This document shows positions 9,455 through 18,682 of a DNA stretch of 54,697 nt, piece after piece. The position numbers were made by a program, and so were the translations under genes. Origin of the DNA: Candidatus Cloacimonadota bacterium (GTDB lineage Bacteria; Cloacimonadota; Cloacimonadia; Cloacimonadales; TCS61); NCBI GenBank assembly GCA_018400535.1, contig JAGYMQ010000123.1, positions 1 to 54,697 on the forward strand. Reading direction: 5' to 3'. The notes beneath the pieces are model-generated. The model was not told where the DNA came from. It did no database searches and saw only the letters and a program-made list of their open reading frames with translations. Positions within the stretch are counted from its first letter, which is position 1. Each line of letters starts with the position of its first letter.

Positions 9455-9982
9455 ATGCAAATCACAATTACTGCACGTCATTTTGACCTGACGAATGCGA
9501 TCAGAGATCATGTTTATGAAAGTAGTGAAAAAATGGAAAAGTATTTTGATCATATCATCAACACACAATTTGTGCTCTCTTTCGAGAATAATATGAGCAA
9601 AGTCGAATTACTTGTCCATGCTCCCAAAAATAATTTGGTTAGCGAAGCAGAAGATAAAGATATGTATCTTGCCGTCGATAGCGCAATCGACAAAATGGTA
9701 GCTCAGATCAAAAAGCTGAAAGAAAAATGGGCAGACCATCAAAAGAAAACAAGCTTGAAAGATAATTCTCGCTTTGTTTATGCAAATTTGATCAAAAAAA
9801 ATGAAGCAAAAAGCCGCATAAAAGTGAAAAGGATATTGGCCGAAGATATGTTGTTAGAAGAAGCAATAGAAAGATTTGACGTCGGAGATGATCCTTACTT
9901 TGTGTTTAAAAATATCGAAACTGATAAAGTAAATGTTTTGATCAAAAAAGATGAAGAACATTACAAACTAATTGAACCATAA
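9455..9982 (+). CDS. hpf: Ribosome hibernation promoting factor, long form
   Basis: This protein binds the 30S subunit and pairs ribosomes into inactive 100S dimers. It is 175 aa, so it is the long form. Residues about 1-100 are the S30AE domain (MQITITARHFDLTNAIRDHV). Residues about 118-175 form the dimerisation domain (EEAIERFDVGDDPYFVFKN), which pairs two ribosomes without RMF. A strong RBS (aaaggag) sits 7 nt before the ATG. In many bacteria hpf follows rpoN and precedes ptsN/hprK, and here hprK follows 30 nt later. Confidence 0.93.
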   Translation: MQITITARHFDLTNAIRDHVYESSEKMEKYFDHIINTQFVLSFENNMSKVELLVHAPKNNLVSEAEDKDMYLAVDSAIDKMVAQIKKLKEKWADHQKKTSLKDNSRFVYANLIKKNEAKSRIKVKRILAEDMLLEEAIERFDVGDDPYFVFKNIETDKVNVLIKKDEEHYKLIEP

Positions 9983-10012
9983 CTCAATTCCTCTTCATAA
10001 TTGGGAAAAATA

Positions 10013-10954
10013 ATGAAAAACATTAAAGTTAAAAGATTTTTTGAGGAAAAAAAAGAAGATTTCTCGTTGGCTTTGATCACAGATCCAAAAGCAATGAACA
10101 AGGAAATCGCCAATCAATATCTGAATCGTCCAGGATTGGCTTTTGCTGGATATTTGGAAAGATTTGCCCACAGCCGAATTCAAATCTTGGGCGAAACCGA
10201 GATCAGTTTTCTACAATCCCGCAAAAGCGAGGATATCTACAATATCATCAAAGAAGTATTTATGTATGATATCCCGTGCATCATCATCACAAAAGGACTT
10301 TCAGCTCCCGAACAAATGGTATTCCTGGCAAATGAAATGAATATCCCGATCTTCATTTCCAGGCTTTCCACAGACCGCCTGTTTCATTCTCTCCGCAAAT
10401 ATCTCGGTGACCATTTTGCTCCTTCCAAAACAATTCACGGTACTCTCGTCGATGTCTTTGGCGTGGGAATTCTGCTCACTGGAAAAAGTGGGATCGGAAA
10501 AAGCGAATGTGCGCTTGATCTGGTAGAACGTGGTCGGAGGTTAGTCACCGACGATGTGGTAAAAATGATCATGCGTGATGATGAGTTGATGGGAACAGGC
10601 ACAAATAATTTCGGTCATTTTATGGAAGTGCGCGGAATTGGTCTGATCGATGTTGCAAAAATGTTCGGTATTCAGGCTGTTCGACCCACCAAACGCATTG
10701 ACGTCCAGATCGAATTGATGCCCTGGCAAGACAATATGGATTATGAACGTATCGGATTAAGCGATAATTTCGTCAATATCCTTGATGTAAAAATCCCCAT
10801 AATCTATCTTCCAGTTTCTCCTGGCAAAAATGTCTCTGTCATTATCGAAGTGGTGGCAATGAATCATATGTTGAAGCTCTATGGTTATGATGCAGCCAGC
10901 GAATACACAAGCAAATTGCAGCAAGAGATCAAACGAAAAAGCGGTAAGATCTAA
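10013..10954 (+). CDS. hprK: HPr kinase/phosphorylase
   Basis: HprK phosphorylates and dephosphorylates HPr on Ser46 in response to metabolite and phosphate status. It is 313 aa from the ATG at 10013; an in-frame TTG at 10001 is less likely. The C-terminal kinase domain has the P-loop GKSGIGKS followed by ALDLVERGRRLVTDDVV and the family signature EVRGIGLIDV. It is followed after 2 bp by ptsH, its substrate, and then ptsI. This gives a complete kinase/HPr/EI module, but no sugar permease (EII) lies in the window, which points to a regulatory role. Confidence 0.95.
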   Translation: MKNIKVKRFFEEKKEDFSLALITDPKAMNKEIANQYLNRPGLAFAGYLERFAHSRIQILGETEISFLQSRKSEDIYNIIKEVFMYDIPCIIITKGLSAPEQMVFLANEMNIPIFISRLSTDRLFHSLRKYLGDHFAPSKTIHGTLVDVFGVGILLTGKSGIGKSECALDLVERGRRLVTDDVVKMIMRDDELMGTGTNNFGHFMEVRGIGLIDVAKMFGIQAVRPTKRIDVQIELMPWQDNMDYERIGLSDNFVNILDVKIPIIYLPVSPGKNVSVIIEVVAMNHMLKLYGYDAASEYTSKLQQEIKRKSGKI

Positions 10955-10956
10955 TT

Positions 10957-11223
10957 ATGGTCAGGAAAACTATTGAGATAACAAATAAACTAGGTATGCA
11001 CGCTCGTCCCGCCACGATGATCGTTAAAACAGCAACAAAATATAGATCAGATTTCAAGATCATCAAAGATGATATGGAAATCAATGGTAAGAGCATTATG
11101 GGCGTGATGACTTTGGCAGCAGAATATGGTTCAAAGCTGGAACTAGTCGCAGACGGTGTGGATGAAGAATATCTGCTGTCCGAAGTTGCTCAATTATTTG
11201 CTGATAAATTTGGAGAAGAGTAG
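10957..11223 (+). CDS. ptsH: Phosphocarrier protein HPr
   Basis: This is an 88-aa HPr. The phosphorylatable His15 is in GMHARPA, and the HprK target Ser46 is in INGKSIMGVM. Both residues fall at exactly the classical positions. It lies between hprK (2 bp upstream) and ptsI (6 bp downstream). With both phosphorylation sites intact it can receive phosphate from EI and be switched by HprK. Confidence 0.95.
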   Translation: MVRKTIEITNKLGMHARPATMIVKTATKYRSDFKIIKDDMEINGKSIMGVMTLAAEYGSKLELVADGVDEEYLLSEVAQLFADKFGEE

Positions 11224-11229
11224 GTTGAT

Positions 11230-12912
11230 ATGAAGGTTTTAAAAGGAACTTCTGTCTCTATGGGAATTTCGATCGGTAGAATCAAAAAGATCCAAAAACC
11301 AAAATTGCAGATCAAAAAGAAAAAGATCAATGAATCAGAAGTCGATGACGAGATCCTGCGGTTTGAAGAAAGCGTGAAAAATGTAATCAACGAAGTTGAT
11401 AATTTGATCGAGAATATTCAACATTCTCAAGATAATAAAGACATTCTAACCACCCATAAAATGATCCTGAAAGATCCAGAATTTTCTAAAAATGTCAAAA
11501 ATCTGATCAGTCAGGAACTAATGAGTTTGGAATTTGCAATAAAGACTCATTTCACAGACATCATCGAGATTTTCAACAAAATGGAAAATGATTACTATTC
11601 CGAACGCTCGTCTGATTATGAAGACGTTGCCTATCGCCTACTACGTCAAGTTCTGGATCATGAAGACATTAATCTGGATGACCTCGAGGAAGATTCGATT
11701 TTGATCTTGGAAAATATCACTCCATCGCTTGTCACAAAAGTTTTTTCCAAAAATATTCGTGGACTGTGCACCGAGAAAGGCAGCAAAAATTCCCACAGCA
11801 GCATTATCGCGCGTTCTCTGAATCTTCCGATGATCGTCAACGCTCCCAATCTTATGAATTCGTGCGAAGAGGGAAACCAGATCATCTTGAATGGCAACAA
11901 TGGCAATATCTATATTTCGCCCGAAAAAGATGTTTTGGAAAAATTTCATAAACAATATGAAGAAGAAAAGAAGCAAAAAAAAGCATTGCTGAAGCTCAAA
12001 GATAAGCAGAATCTCACAAAAGATGGAAAACACATCAAATTGATGAGCAATATTGAAATTCCTGAAGAAGTTGAACAGGTAAAAAATGTGAACAGCGAAG
12101 GAATTGGACTCTTTCGCACAGAATTTCTTTTTATGGATTCTGACGAAGCGCCTTCCGAACAAAAACAATTTGAGATCTATCACAAAATTGCGCTGAAATG
12201 CGAGCCTCACCCAGTTATCATCAGAACGATAGATCTGGGCGGAGATAAACTTTCACGGGCTTTGAATATCGAACATGAGATAAATCCGAATCTGGGCTGT
12301 CGCGGCATTCGGATCTCGCTGAAACACGAAAATCTTTTCAAGAAACAGATCAAAGCGATCTTACGTGCAAATGAAAAGGGAAATGTCAAGATCATGTTCC
12401 CGATGATCTCTTGCGTCGCTGAAATTAAAAAAGCAAAAAATATCATCGCGGAATGTAAAGCAGAATTGACCAAAGAAAAGATAGCCTTCAACGACAAGCT
12501 GGAAATCGGCGCAATGATCGAAATTCCTTCCGCTGCCATCACCTCCGATATGATCGCAAAAGAATGTGACTTTTTGAGCATCGGCACAAACGACCTCGTG
12601 CAATACACCCTTGCTGTCGATCGCGATAATCCCTCTGTGACAGAATATTATCAGCCAAGTCATCAATCAGTTTTGCGATTGATCCAAATGACAATAAAAA
12701 ATGCTCATCAAGAAAATGTGAAAGTTGCCATCTGCGGCGAAATGGCTTCCGAAAAAAAATATATCGAATTGCTCATTGGCATGGGAATCGATGAACTGAG
12801 CGTCAGCCCCGGAAGATTGTTAATGATCAAAAATGAAATTTTACAGACAGATTTCTTGAAAGCAAAAAAGATGGATGAAAAAATATTTCGTTCACTGAAC
12901 GAAGTTGAATAA
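11230..12912 (+). CDS. ptsI: PEP-protein phosphotransferase, Enzyme I
   Basis: Enzyme I transfers phosphate from PEP to HPr. It is 560 aa. The N-terminal HPr-binding/phosphohistidine domain holds the active His at residue 189, the same number as in E. coli, within GSKNSHSSIIARSL. Most family members read GGxTSHxAI, so Gly-to-Ser and Thr-to-Asn changes flank the conserved Ser-His pair. The C-terminal PEP domain has GLFRTEFLFM, GTNDLVQYTLAVDR and the catalytic Cys motif ICGEMA. It ends 18 nt before metK. Confidence 0.94.
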   Translation: MKVLKGTSVSMGISIGRIKKIQKPKLQIKKKKINESEVDDEILRFEESVKNVINEVDNLIENIQHSQDNKDILTTHKMILKDPEFSKNVKNLISQELMSLEFAIKTHFTDIIEIFNKMENDYYSERSSDYEDVAYRLLRQVLDHEDINLDDLEEDSILILENITPSLVTKVFSKNIRGLCTEKGSKNSHSSIIARSLNLPMIVNAPNLMNSCEEGNQIILNGNNGNIYISPEKDVLEKFHKQYEEEKKQKKALLKLKDKQNLTKDGKHIKLMSNIEIPEEVEQVKNVNSEGIGLFRTEFLFMDSDEAPSEQKQFEIYHKIALKCEPHPVIIRTIDLGGDKLSRALNIEHEINPNLGCRGIRISLKHENLFKKQIKAILRANEKGNVKIMFPMISCVAEIKKAKNIIAECKAELTKEKIAFNDKLEIGAMIEIPSAAITSDMIAKECDFLSIGTNDLVQYTLAVDRDNPSVTEYYQPSHQSVLRLIQMTIKNAHQENVKVAICGEMASEKKYIELLIGMGIDELSVSPGRLLMIKNEILQTDFLKAKKMDEKIFRSLNEVE

Positions 12913-12930
12913 TATTAGAAAGGACTTTTT

Positions 12931-14088
12931 ATGAAAAATGAAAAACATTTCTTCACCTCAGAATCGGTCACCGAAGGTCATCCTGATAAAATGGCAGATC
13001 AAATTTCTGATGCTATTCTGGATGAAATTCTGCTTTGCGATCCCAACGCACGCGTTGCCTGCGAAACTTTTCTGACAACTGGTTTAGCTTTGATAGGAGG
13101 GGAGATCACAACAAATTGTTATGCTGATATTCCCGAAATCGTGCGCAAAACGATCAGAAAAATTGGCTATATTAAACCAGAATATGGAATCGATTCTCAT
13201 ACTTGTGCTGTTTTAACAACGATTAATAAGCAAACAGAAGATATTGCGCAAGGCGTCAACGAAACACAGGAACACGAACAAGGAGCCGGCGACCAGGGAA
13301 TGATGTTTGGATACGCCTGTGATGAAACACCTGAATTGATGCCGATGACAACGATCCTGGCTCATAAACTGGCACAGAATTTAGCAAATATCCGAAAAAA
13401 AAATATTCTTCCCTATCTGCGACCAGATGGCAAAACACAAGTTACGATCGAATATTGGAATGGCACTCCCAAAAGAATCGAAGCAATAGTTGTTTCAGCC
13501 CAGCATGATCCTGATATAACACAAGAAAAAATAAAAAATGATATAATCCAAAATGTGATTTTGCCGACACTTCCCTCCCAATATATCGATGAAAAAACAA
13601 AAACATTTGTCAATCCGACCGGAAAATTTGTTATGGGTGGACCACATGCTGATACCGGATTGACTGGACGCAAAATAATAGTCGATACTTATGGAGGCAA
13701 AGGCAGTCACGGTGGAGGAGCTTTCAGCGGAAAAGATCCTTCCAAAGTAGATCGCAGCGCTTCCTATATGGCACGTTATATTGCCAAGAATCTGGTTGCA
13801 GCCAAAATCTGCAGAGAATGTGAAGTGCAGCTGGCCTATGCCATCGGAGTGGCAGAACCAGTTTCTGTGATGGTAGATACTTTTGATACCAGCAAATATT
13901 CTGATGAAAAAATCGCTAACCTCGTTCGCGACCTCTTTCCATTAAAGCCAAAAGAGATTATTTCCTATCTGCAATTGAAACGACCAATTTACCAGAAAAC
14001 TGCAGCTTATGGGCATTTTGGTCGTGAATTACCACATTTCACATGGGAAAAAAAGGATATGATCAAGCAGATCAAAGCGAAACTATAA
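12931..14088 (+). CDS. metK: S-adenosylmethionine synthetase
   Basis: MetK makes SAM from methionine and ATP. It is 385 aa, the normal length. The start region has [20 protein letters not shown], the ATP-binding hexapeptide is GAGDQG, and the second P-loop-like motif is [15 protein letters not shown]. It has its own RBS (gaaaggac, 12916-12923). It may be the last gene of the lptB-led run. No clear terminator follows. Confidence 0.96.
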   Translation: MKNEKHFFTSESVTEGHPDKMADQISDAILDEILLCDPNARVACETFLTTGLALIGGEITTNCYADIPEIVRKTIRKIGYIKPEYGIDSHTCAVLTTINKQTEDIAQGVNETQEHEQGAGDQGMMFGYACDETPELMPMTTILAHKLAQNLANIRKKNILPYLRPDGKTQVTIEYWNGTPKRIEAIVVSAQHDPDITQEKIKNDIIQNVILPTLPSQYIDEKTKTFVNPTGKFVMGGPHADTGLTGRKIIVDTYGGKGSHGGGAFSGKDPSKVDRSASYMARYIAKNLVAAKICRECEVQLAYAIGVAEPVSVMVDTFDTSKYSDEKIANLVRDLFPLKPKEIISYLQLKRPIYQKTAAYGHFGRELPHFTWEKKDMIKQIKAKL

Positions 14089-14210
14089 TTATACAAAAAA
14101 AATCAACAATTAATTGACCATTAAACTGGGAAAAATTTTTTGGTTAGGCAATTCAGATATAAAAAAATTTTCCTAATGATCTCACGAAGATCTAAACCGG
14201 ACACGGGTGT
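14089..14210 (+). promoter_or_regulatory. Leader of the pyrimidine cluster with a possible AT-rich hairpin
   Basis: Two complementary tracts, gggaaaaatttttt (about 14129-14142) and aaaaaaattttcc (about 14161-14173), could fold with a loop of about 18-20 nt. TTAGG (14144-14148) and CCTAA (14172-14176) offer a competing pairing. A ttgacc (14114-14119) could be a -35 box, but no good -10 follows. The stretch before pyrD lacks a strong ribosome binding site (only acacgggtgt). No PyrR-type protein is in the window. Confidence 0.3.
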
Positions 14211-15143
14211 ATGCATAAGAGATTGAAAATTAAGTTTTTAGGATCAGAAATCGACTCACCGATTGTTTTACCAGCCGGCGTGATGGATATGTCATTTTCC
14301 AGTTTACAAGATGCGATCATCAATGGCGCAGGAATAGTTACCAGCAAATCTCTCACAGTTCAACCACGAGCGGGTCATGAAGGTCCCGTTGTTGCAGAAT
14401 TTGAAGGTGGAATGCTCAATGCAATGGGATTATGCAATCCTGGAATTGATGATGGCTTGAAAGAAATTGAACAATTCAAAACAAATTTCGCTGCTCCTGT
14501 CATTGTCAGCATCTTTGCTACAAATGTTCACGATTTTATGCAATTAGCAAAAAAAGTTGATCATTCTTCAGCAGAATTTCTTGAACTCAATCTTTCCTGC
14601 CCAAATGTTTTTGATGAATTTGGCATTCCGCTCGCAGCATCTCCGCAACAGGTTTTTGAGATCATCAAAGCGGTGAAAGAAATGACTTCTAAGCCTGTTA
14701 TCGCAAAACTTTCACCAAATGTCCACGCCATCATTCCAATTGCAGAAAGTGCACAAAAAGCTGGCGCAGATGCGCTTTGCCTGATCAATACAGTGGGGCC
14801 TGGAATGTTGATCGATATCCGAATGAGAAAGCCGATCTTAAAAAATAAATTTGGCGGAATGTCAGGACCATGCATCAAACCAATTGCCTTGAAGTTAATC
14901 TATGAAGTCCATTCTAAGATTGGACTGCCGATTATCGGAACTGGTGGAGTGCAAAGTGGTGAAGATGTAATTGAGATGTGGATGGCAGGTGCTTCGCTGG
15001 TTGGAGTGGGAACGGCTGTTCATTATAATGGAATGAACATTTTCACAAAAATAAAACAGGAAATAATTCAATTTTTGGAAGATCAGAATTATCATTTGTT
15101 AATGGATGTTCCCAGATTACCATCTCAGGTTAGAGAAAAATGA
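14211..15143 (+). CDS. pyrD: Dihydroorotate dehydrogenase, class 1B catalytic subunit
   Basis: PyrD oxidises dihydroorotate to orotate with FMN. It is 310 aa. The catalytic Cys motif is LNLSCPNV, typical of class 1 enzymes, followed by IAKLSPNV and the phosphate-binding GTGGVQSGEDVIEMWMAGA. Class 1B is assigned because the pyrK electron-transfer subunit overlaps it by 4 bp (ATGA). It heads a six-gene pyrimidine cluster that holds every de novo UMP step except carbamoyl-phosphate synthesis. Confidence 0.95.
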   Translation: MHKRLKIKFLGSEIDSPIVLPAGVMDMSFSSLQDAIINGAGIVTSKSLTVQPRAGHEGPVVAEFEGGMLNAMGLCNPGIDDGLKEIEQFKTNFAAPVIVSIFATNVHDFMQLAKKVDHSSAEFLELNLSCPNVFDEFGIPLAASPQQVFEIIKAVKEMTSKPVIAKLSPNVHAIIPIAESAQKAGADALCLINTVGPGMLIDIRMRKPILKNKFGGMSGPCIKPIALKLIYEVHSKIGLPIIGTGGVQSGEDVIEMWMAGASLVGVGTAVHYNGMNIFTKIKQEIIQFLEDQNYHLLMDVPRLPSQVREK

Positions 15144-15922
15144 TAAAAAGACTTACCCTTAAAATTGCACGAATTGAAACTGAGACAAAAAATGTGAAAA
15201 CTTTTCATTTTAGCCATAAATTAGAAGCTGAACCCGGACAATTCATCATGGTTACAGACTATGAAAATGGAGAGAAACCATTTTCTTTATCAATTTGCGA
15301 GTTAGATCATTTTGCTATAACTGTAAAGAGGATTGGTGACTTTACAAACCAACTATTTCAAAAAAAATGCGGTGACTATCTATCAATTAGAGGACCTTAT
15401 GGATCCTCTTTTTTTGTATCCAAAAAGAAAGTACTGTTAGTTGGTGGTGGATGTGCCGTGCCAACTCTTTATTTTTTATCCAAAAGATTGCTGTCAAACA
15501 ATGCTGATGTAACATTGATCAATGGAGCTAAAACGAAAGATGAGTTAATTTTTGTCGATAAGTTCCACTCCCTATTCATTCAGGAATACTTTGTTACAGA
15601 CGATGGTAGTTTTGGCGAAAAAGCAACATCAGTGCAGAAAGCAGAAGAAATTTTAAAAACCGATAATTTCTCTTTCGTTTATGCATCGGGTCCTGAACTG
15701 ATGTTATTTGCTCTAAAAGATAAATTAAAGAAAATCAATTATGAATTTCTTTTAGAAAGATACATGAAATGTGCAATTGGTGTTTGTGGGAGCTGCACAA
15801 TCGATCCGCTTGGAATTAGAATGTGCGTAGAAGGTCCCGTTCTAAATCGTGAAAAAATTGAAAAACTAACTGAATTTGGACATTATCACCGTGATGCCAG
15901 TGGGAAAAGGATCGGTTTCTAA
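15140..15922 (+). CDS. pyrK: Dihydroorotate dehydrogenase electron-transfer subunit
   Basis: PyrK is the FAD and 2Fe-2S subunit that passes electrons from PyrD to NAD+. It is 260 aa. The FAD-binding N-terminal domain reads PGQFIMV and ends in the flavin motif KPFSLSI. The NAD-binding half contains LLVGGGCAVPTLY. The iron-sulfur Cys cluster near the C-terminus is CAIGVCGSC followed by MCVEGPV. Coupling to pyrD by an ATGA overlap supports the pairing. Confidence 0.95.
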   Translation: MIKRLTLKIARIETETKNVKTFHFSHKLEAEPGQFIMVTDYENGEKPFSLSICELDHFAITVKRIGDFTNQLFQKKCGDYLSIRGPYGSSFFVSKKKVLLVGGGCAVPTLYFLSKRLLSNNADVTLINGAKTKDELIFVDKFHSLFIQEYFVTDDGSFGEKATSVQKAEEILKTDNFSFVYASGPELMLFALKDKLKKINYEFLLERYMKCAIGVCGSCTIDPLGIRMCVEGPVLNREKIEKLTEFGHYHRDASGKRIGF

Positions 15923-15943
15923 TGATAATTTGGAAGTTATAAT

Positions 15944-17242
15944 TTGAATGAAGTTATGAAGAAAATACTACTAAATTGCAAAACTTTAGCCGGCATAAAA
16001 AACATTATAATAGAAGATAATATAATTGTTGCTATGAATAATAGTAACAAAATATCCTCCCCAATATTGAAAGAAAATTATGATCAAATTTTTGATCTCA
16101 AAAATAAATTACTTTTGCCTGGATTAATTGACCCCCACGTTCATGTTCGCGATCTAGACCAATTTCAAAAGGAAGATTGGATCTCCGCTTCCAAATCTGC
16201 AATTGCCGGTGGGATAACCTCAATATGCGATATGCCAAATACAATACCGCCCACAACAAGCGAAAAAAACCTAAACCTTAAACGAAAATCTGCCAGGAAA
16301 TCTTTGGTGAATTATAAGTTTCATCTTGGCGCAACTGAAAATAATTTAACAGAATTACAAACAATTCTGAGTAACAGGCCACAAGATGTTGCTGGAATAA
16401 AAATCTTCTTTGCTGGATCAAGCTCTAATCAAATTGTAAGAAACAAAAATCAAATCAAAAAAATATTTAGTTTGGCAAAAGATTTTAATAAGGTAGTTCT
16501 TGTTCACAGTGAATGGCAAAATTGTTTAGATCGTTGGCAAGGAAAAAACATAGAAAATGACATATTTCACCACAATATAATCCGCAATCGTGAATGCGCC
16601 TATGAAGGAACAAAATATGCCCTTGAAATTGCAGAGTTAATAGGTAACAAAATTTATTTTTGTCACGTATCTACAGCAGAAGAAATAGCTCTAATTAAAT
16701 CTCACAAAAACGAAAATGTATTGTGCGAAATTACACCACATCATTTACTTTTAGATGAGGAGGTTCTTGAATTGATCGGTAATTTTGGAAAAGTGAATCC
16801 ACCCTTGCGCAACCAAGAAGATACTGAATCATTATGGAACGGCATTCTTGATGGAACTGTAGATGTGATCGGCAGCGATCATGCTCCCCATAAATTAGAA
16901 GAAAAGATTGCAGATTATACAAAATCACCTTCTGGATTTCCTGGTCTGGAAACAACCTTCCCATTACTTTTCACAGAATTTGTTGAAAGAAACATTGCAT
17001 TAGAAAAATTAGTGGAATTGATATCTACAAATCCAGCGCTAATATTTAATTTTAAAAAAAGAGGTAAACTCCAAGTGGGGAATTTTGCCGATCTTATAGT
17101 GATCAATGAAAATTCTTGGAAACCTATTATGGCAACTTTTTTCAAATCTAAGGCAAAATACTCACCTTTCGATGGCAGGGGAGTTCAGGGCAATATTGAA
17201 AAAGTTTTTGTGGGAGGAAAATTATTTAACAATGAAAAATAG
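15944..17242 (+). CDS. pyrC: Dihydroorotase
   Basis: This zinc amidohydrolase cyclises carbamoyl-aspartate to dihydroorotate. It is about 432 aa. Zinc ligands appear in DPHVHVRD, and the carbamylated-Lys region is VAGIKIFF. Further metal/substrate motifs are CHVSTAEE and GSDHAPHKLEEK. The start is ambiguous. A TTG at 15944 has GGAAG at good spacing (15932-15936), while an in-frame ATG at 15956 gives the more family-like N-terminus MKKILLN but has poor RBS spacing. Codons here look richer in A/T third positions than in the flanking housekeeping genes. Confidence 0.93.
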   Translation: MNEVMKKILLNCKTLAGIKNIIIEDNIIVAMNNSNKISSPILKENYDQIFDLKNKLLLPGLIDPHVHVRDLDQFQKEDWISASKSAIAGGITSICDMPNTIPPTTSEKNLNLKRKSARKSLVNYKFHLGATENNLTELQTILSNRPQDVAGIKIFFAGSSSNQIVRNKNQIKKIFSLAKDFNKVVLVHSEWQNCLDRWQGKNIENDIFHHNIIRNRECAYEGTKYALEIAELIGNKIYFCHVSTAEEIALIKSHKNENVLCEITPHHLLLDEEVLELIGNFGKVNPPLRNQEDTESLWNGILDGTVDVIGSDHAPHKLEEKIADYTKSPSGFPGLETTFPLLFTEFVERNIALEKLVELISTNPALIFNFKKRGKLQVGNFADLIVINENSWKPIMATFFKSKAKYSPFDGRGVQGNIEKVFVGGKLFNNEK

Positions 17243-17265
17243 CAAATATAATTTATGGAGAGTGA

Positions 17266-18639
17266 ATGAATAAGTCCGAATTTATCTTAAAATTAAAAAA
17301 AACCGGCGCAATAAAATTTGGGGAGTTTACCTTAAAAAGTGGGGTAATATCTCCCTTTTATTTTGATCTGCGCGGAGTTATAAGCTATCCAGAGGTTTTA
17401 GATGGTGTCGTTGAATTATTGGTGGAAAAAGTTAAAAATATGGAATTCGATCTAATTGCCGGTATTCCTTATACTGCATTGCCAATTGCAACCTTAGTTG
17501 CTTCTAAACTAAACAAACCACTAATTTATATACGCAAAGAAGAAAAGTCTTATGGTTCAGGCGGGAAGGTAATTGGAAAATTTCAAAAGGGCAATAAATG
17601 TCTCGTTATCGATGATCTAATTACAACCGGCGCCAGCAAAATTGAATCAGCTGAAGAATTTGAGCGGCAAGGAATTAAAGTGAAAGATTTTGTGGTCATA
17701 ATCGATCGTAGTATTCAGGGCAAAATAGACCTTGCAAAACGTAATTATCGATTGCACAGTTTGATTTCGCTAAATTTTATACTTGAAACTCTAGAGAAAC
17801 ATAATTTAATTTCTAATAGCAAAATTTTGGAAATTCAAAATTTCACTTCTAAACCTACAAAAAATTCTAATAAAAACAAAGTAACCAATCAGCTTACAAA
17901 GAAGGTTAAAGATAAAATTCATCAAAAACAATCCAATTTGATACTGTCATTAGATGTAACGAAACAACAAGATTTTTTTGAAATTTTGGACAAAGTGGGA
18001 GATCAAATTGTAATGTTGAAAACACATATTGATATCATTACAGATTTTGATGAAAAATTTATTCCCAAATTATTGAAATATGCTAAAAAACAAAACTTTT
18101 TTATTCTTGAGGATCGTAAATTTGCTGATATTGGAAATACCGTAAATTATCAATACAAAGAAGGGGTTTATAAAATTGCTGATTGGGCTGATTTTGTAAC
18201 CGCTCATTTAATTGCCGGTGCAGGAACCTTGCATGGATTGTTTGATAACCTTGAAGGTAAATCCGCCTTTGTATTGGCACGAATGAGTTCGCAAGGCAAT
18301 CTAATTAATGAAAATTATACTAGAAAATGCTTTGAGATTGCGCGTCAGTTCCCGCAATTTATCACGGGATTTATCGGGCATGGAAAAAACGCAATCGATA
18401 TTCAAAGATTCAAATCAAAATTTCCGGGAAATGAATTACTATTAGTTCCTGGTGTGAAATTGAAAAGAGGTCATGATAATTTAGGGCAACAATATCTTAC
18501 GGTAAAAGATGCAATGGATGGAGGAGCAGATTGTATTATTGTCGGCCGTGGTATATTGAAATCATCTAATCCTAGATCTGAAGCAAAACTATATCGCGAT
18601 CTGGCCTGGAAAATATATCAAAAAAATAGTAAAGAATAG
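17266..18639 (+). CDS. pyrEF: Bifunctional UMP synthase: OPRT fused to eukaryote-type OMP decarboxylase
   Basis: One 457-aa chain carries the last two steps of UMP synthesis. Residues about 1-185 are orotate phosphoribosyltransferase, with the PRPP loop CLVIDDLITTGASK. A Lys/Asn-rich linker covers about 186-225. Residues about 226-457 are OMP decarboxylase, with the catalytic DxKxxD in EDRKFADIGNT. The decarboxylase reads like the animal/fungal type: MLKTHIDII, DWADFVTAHL, DNLGQQYL and IIVGRGI all have direct counterparts in human UMPS as I remember it. Domain order (OPRT then ODC) is also that of eukaryotic UMPS. It lies between pyrC and pyrB. Confidence 0.94.
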   Translation: MNKSEFILKLKKTGAIKFGEFTLKSGVISPFYFDLRGVISYPEVLDGVVELLVEKVKNMEFDLIAGIPYTALPIATLVASKLNKPLIYIRKEEKSYGSGGKVIGKFQKGNKCLVIDDLITTGASKIESAEEFERQGIKVKDFVVIIDRSIQGKIDLAKRNYRLHSLISLNFILETLEKHNLISNSKILEIQNFTSKPTKNSNKNKVTNQLTKKVKDKIHQKQSNLILSLDVTKQQDFFEILDKVGDQIVMLKTHIDIITDFDEKFIPKLLKYAKKQNFFILEDRKFADIGNTVNYQYKEGVYKIADWADFVTAHLIAGAGTLHGLFDNLEGKSAFVLARMSSQGNLINENYTRKCFEIARQFPQFITGFIGHGKNAIDIQRFKSKFPGNELLLVPGVKLKRGHDNLGQQYLTVKDAMDGGADCIIVGRGILKSSNPRSEAKLYRDLAWKIYQKNSKE

Positions 18640-18682
18640 CGATTTAATTTGTATTTAATTATAAGTAATTAGAGGAGTAAAT

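Noticed and set aside
11641-12210. 189-codon open frame on the minus strand
   Set aside because: It lies wholly inside ptsI, reads as Phe/Ile-rich low-complexity sequence and has no RBS; it is a shadow of the AT-rich sense codons.
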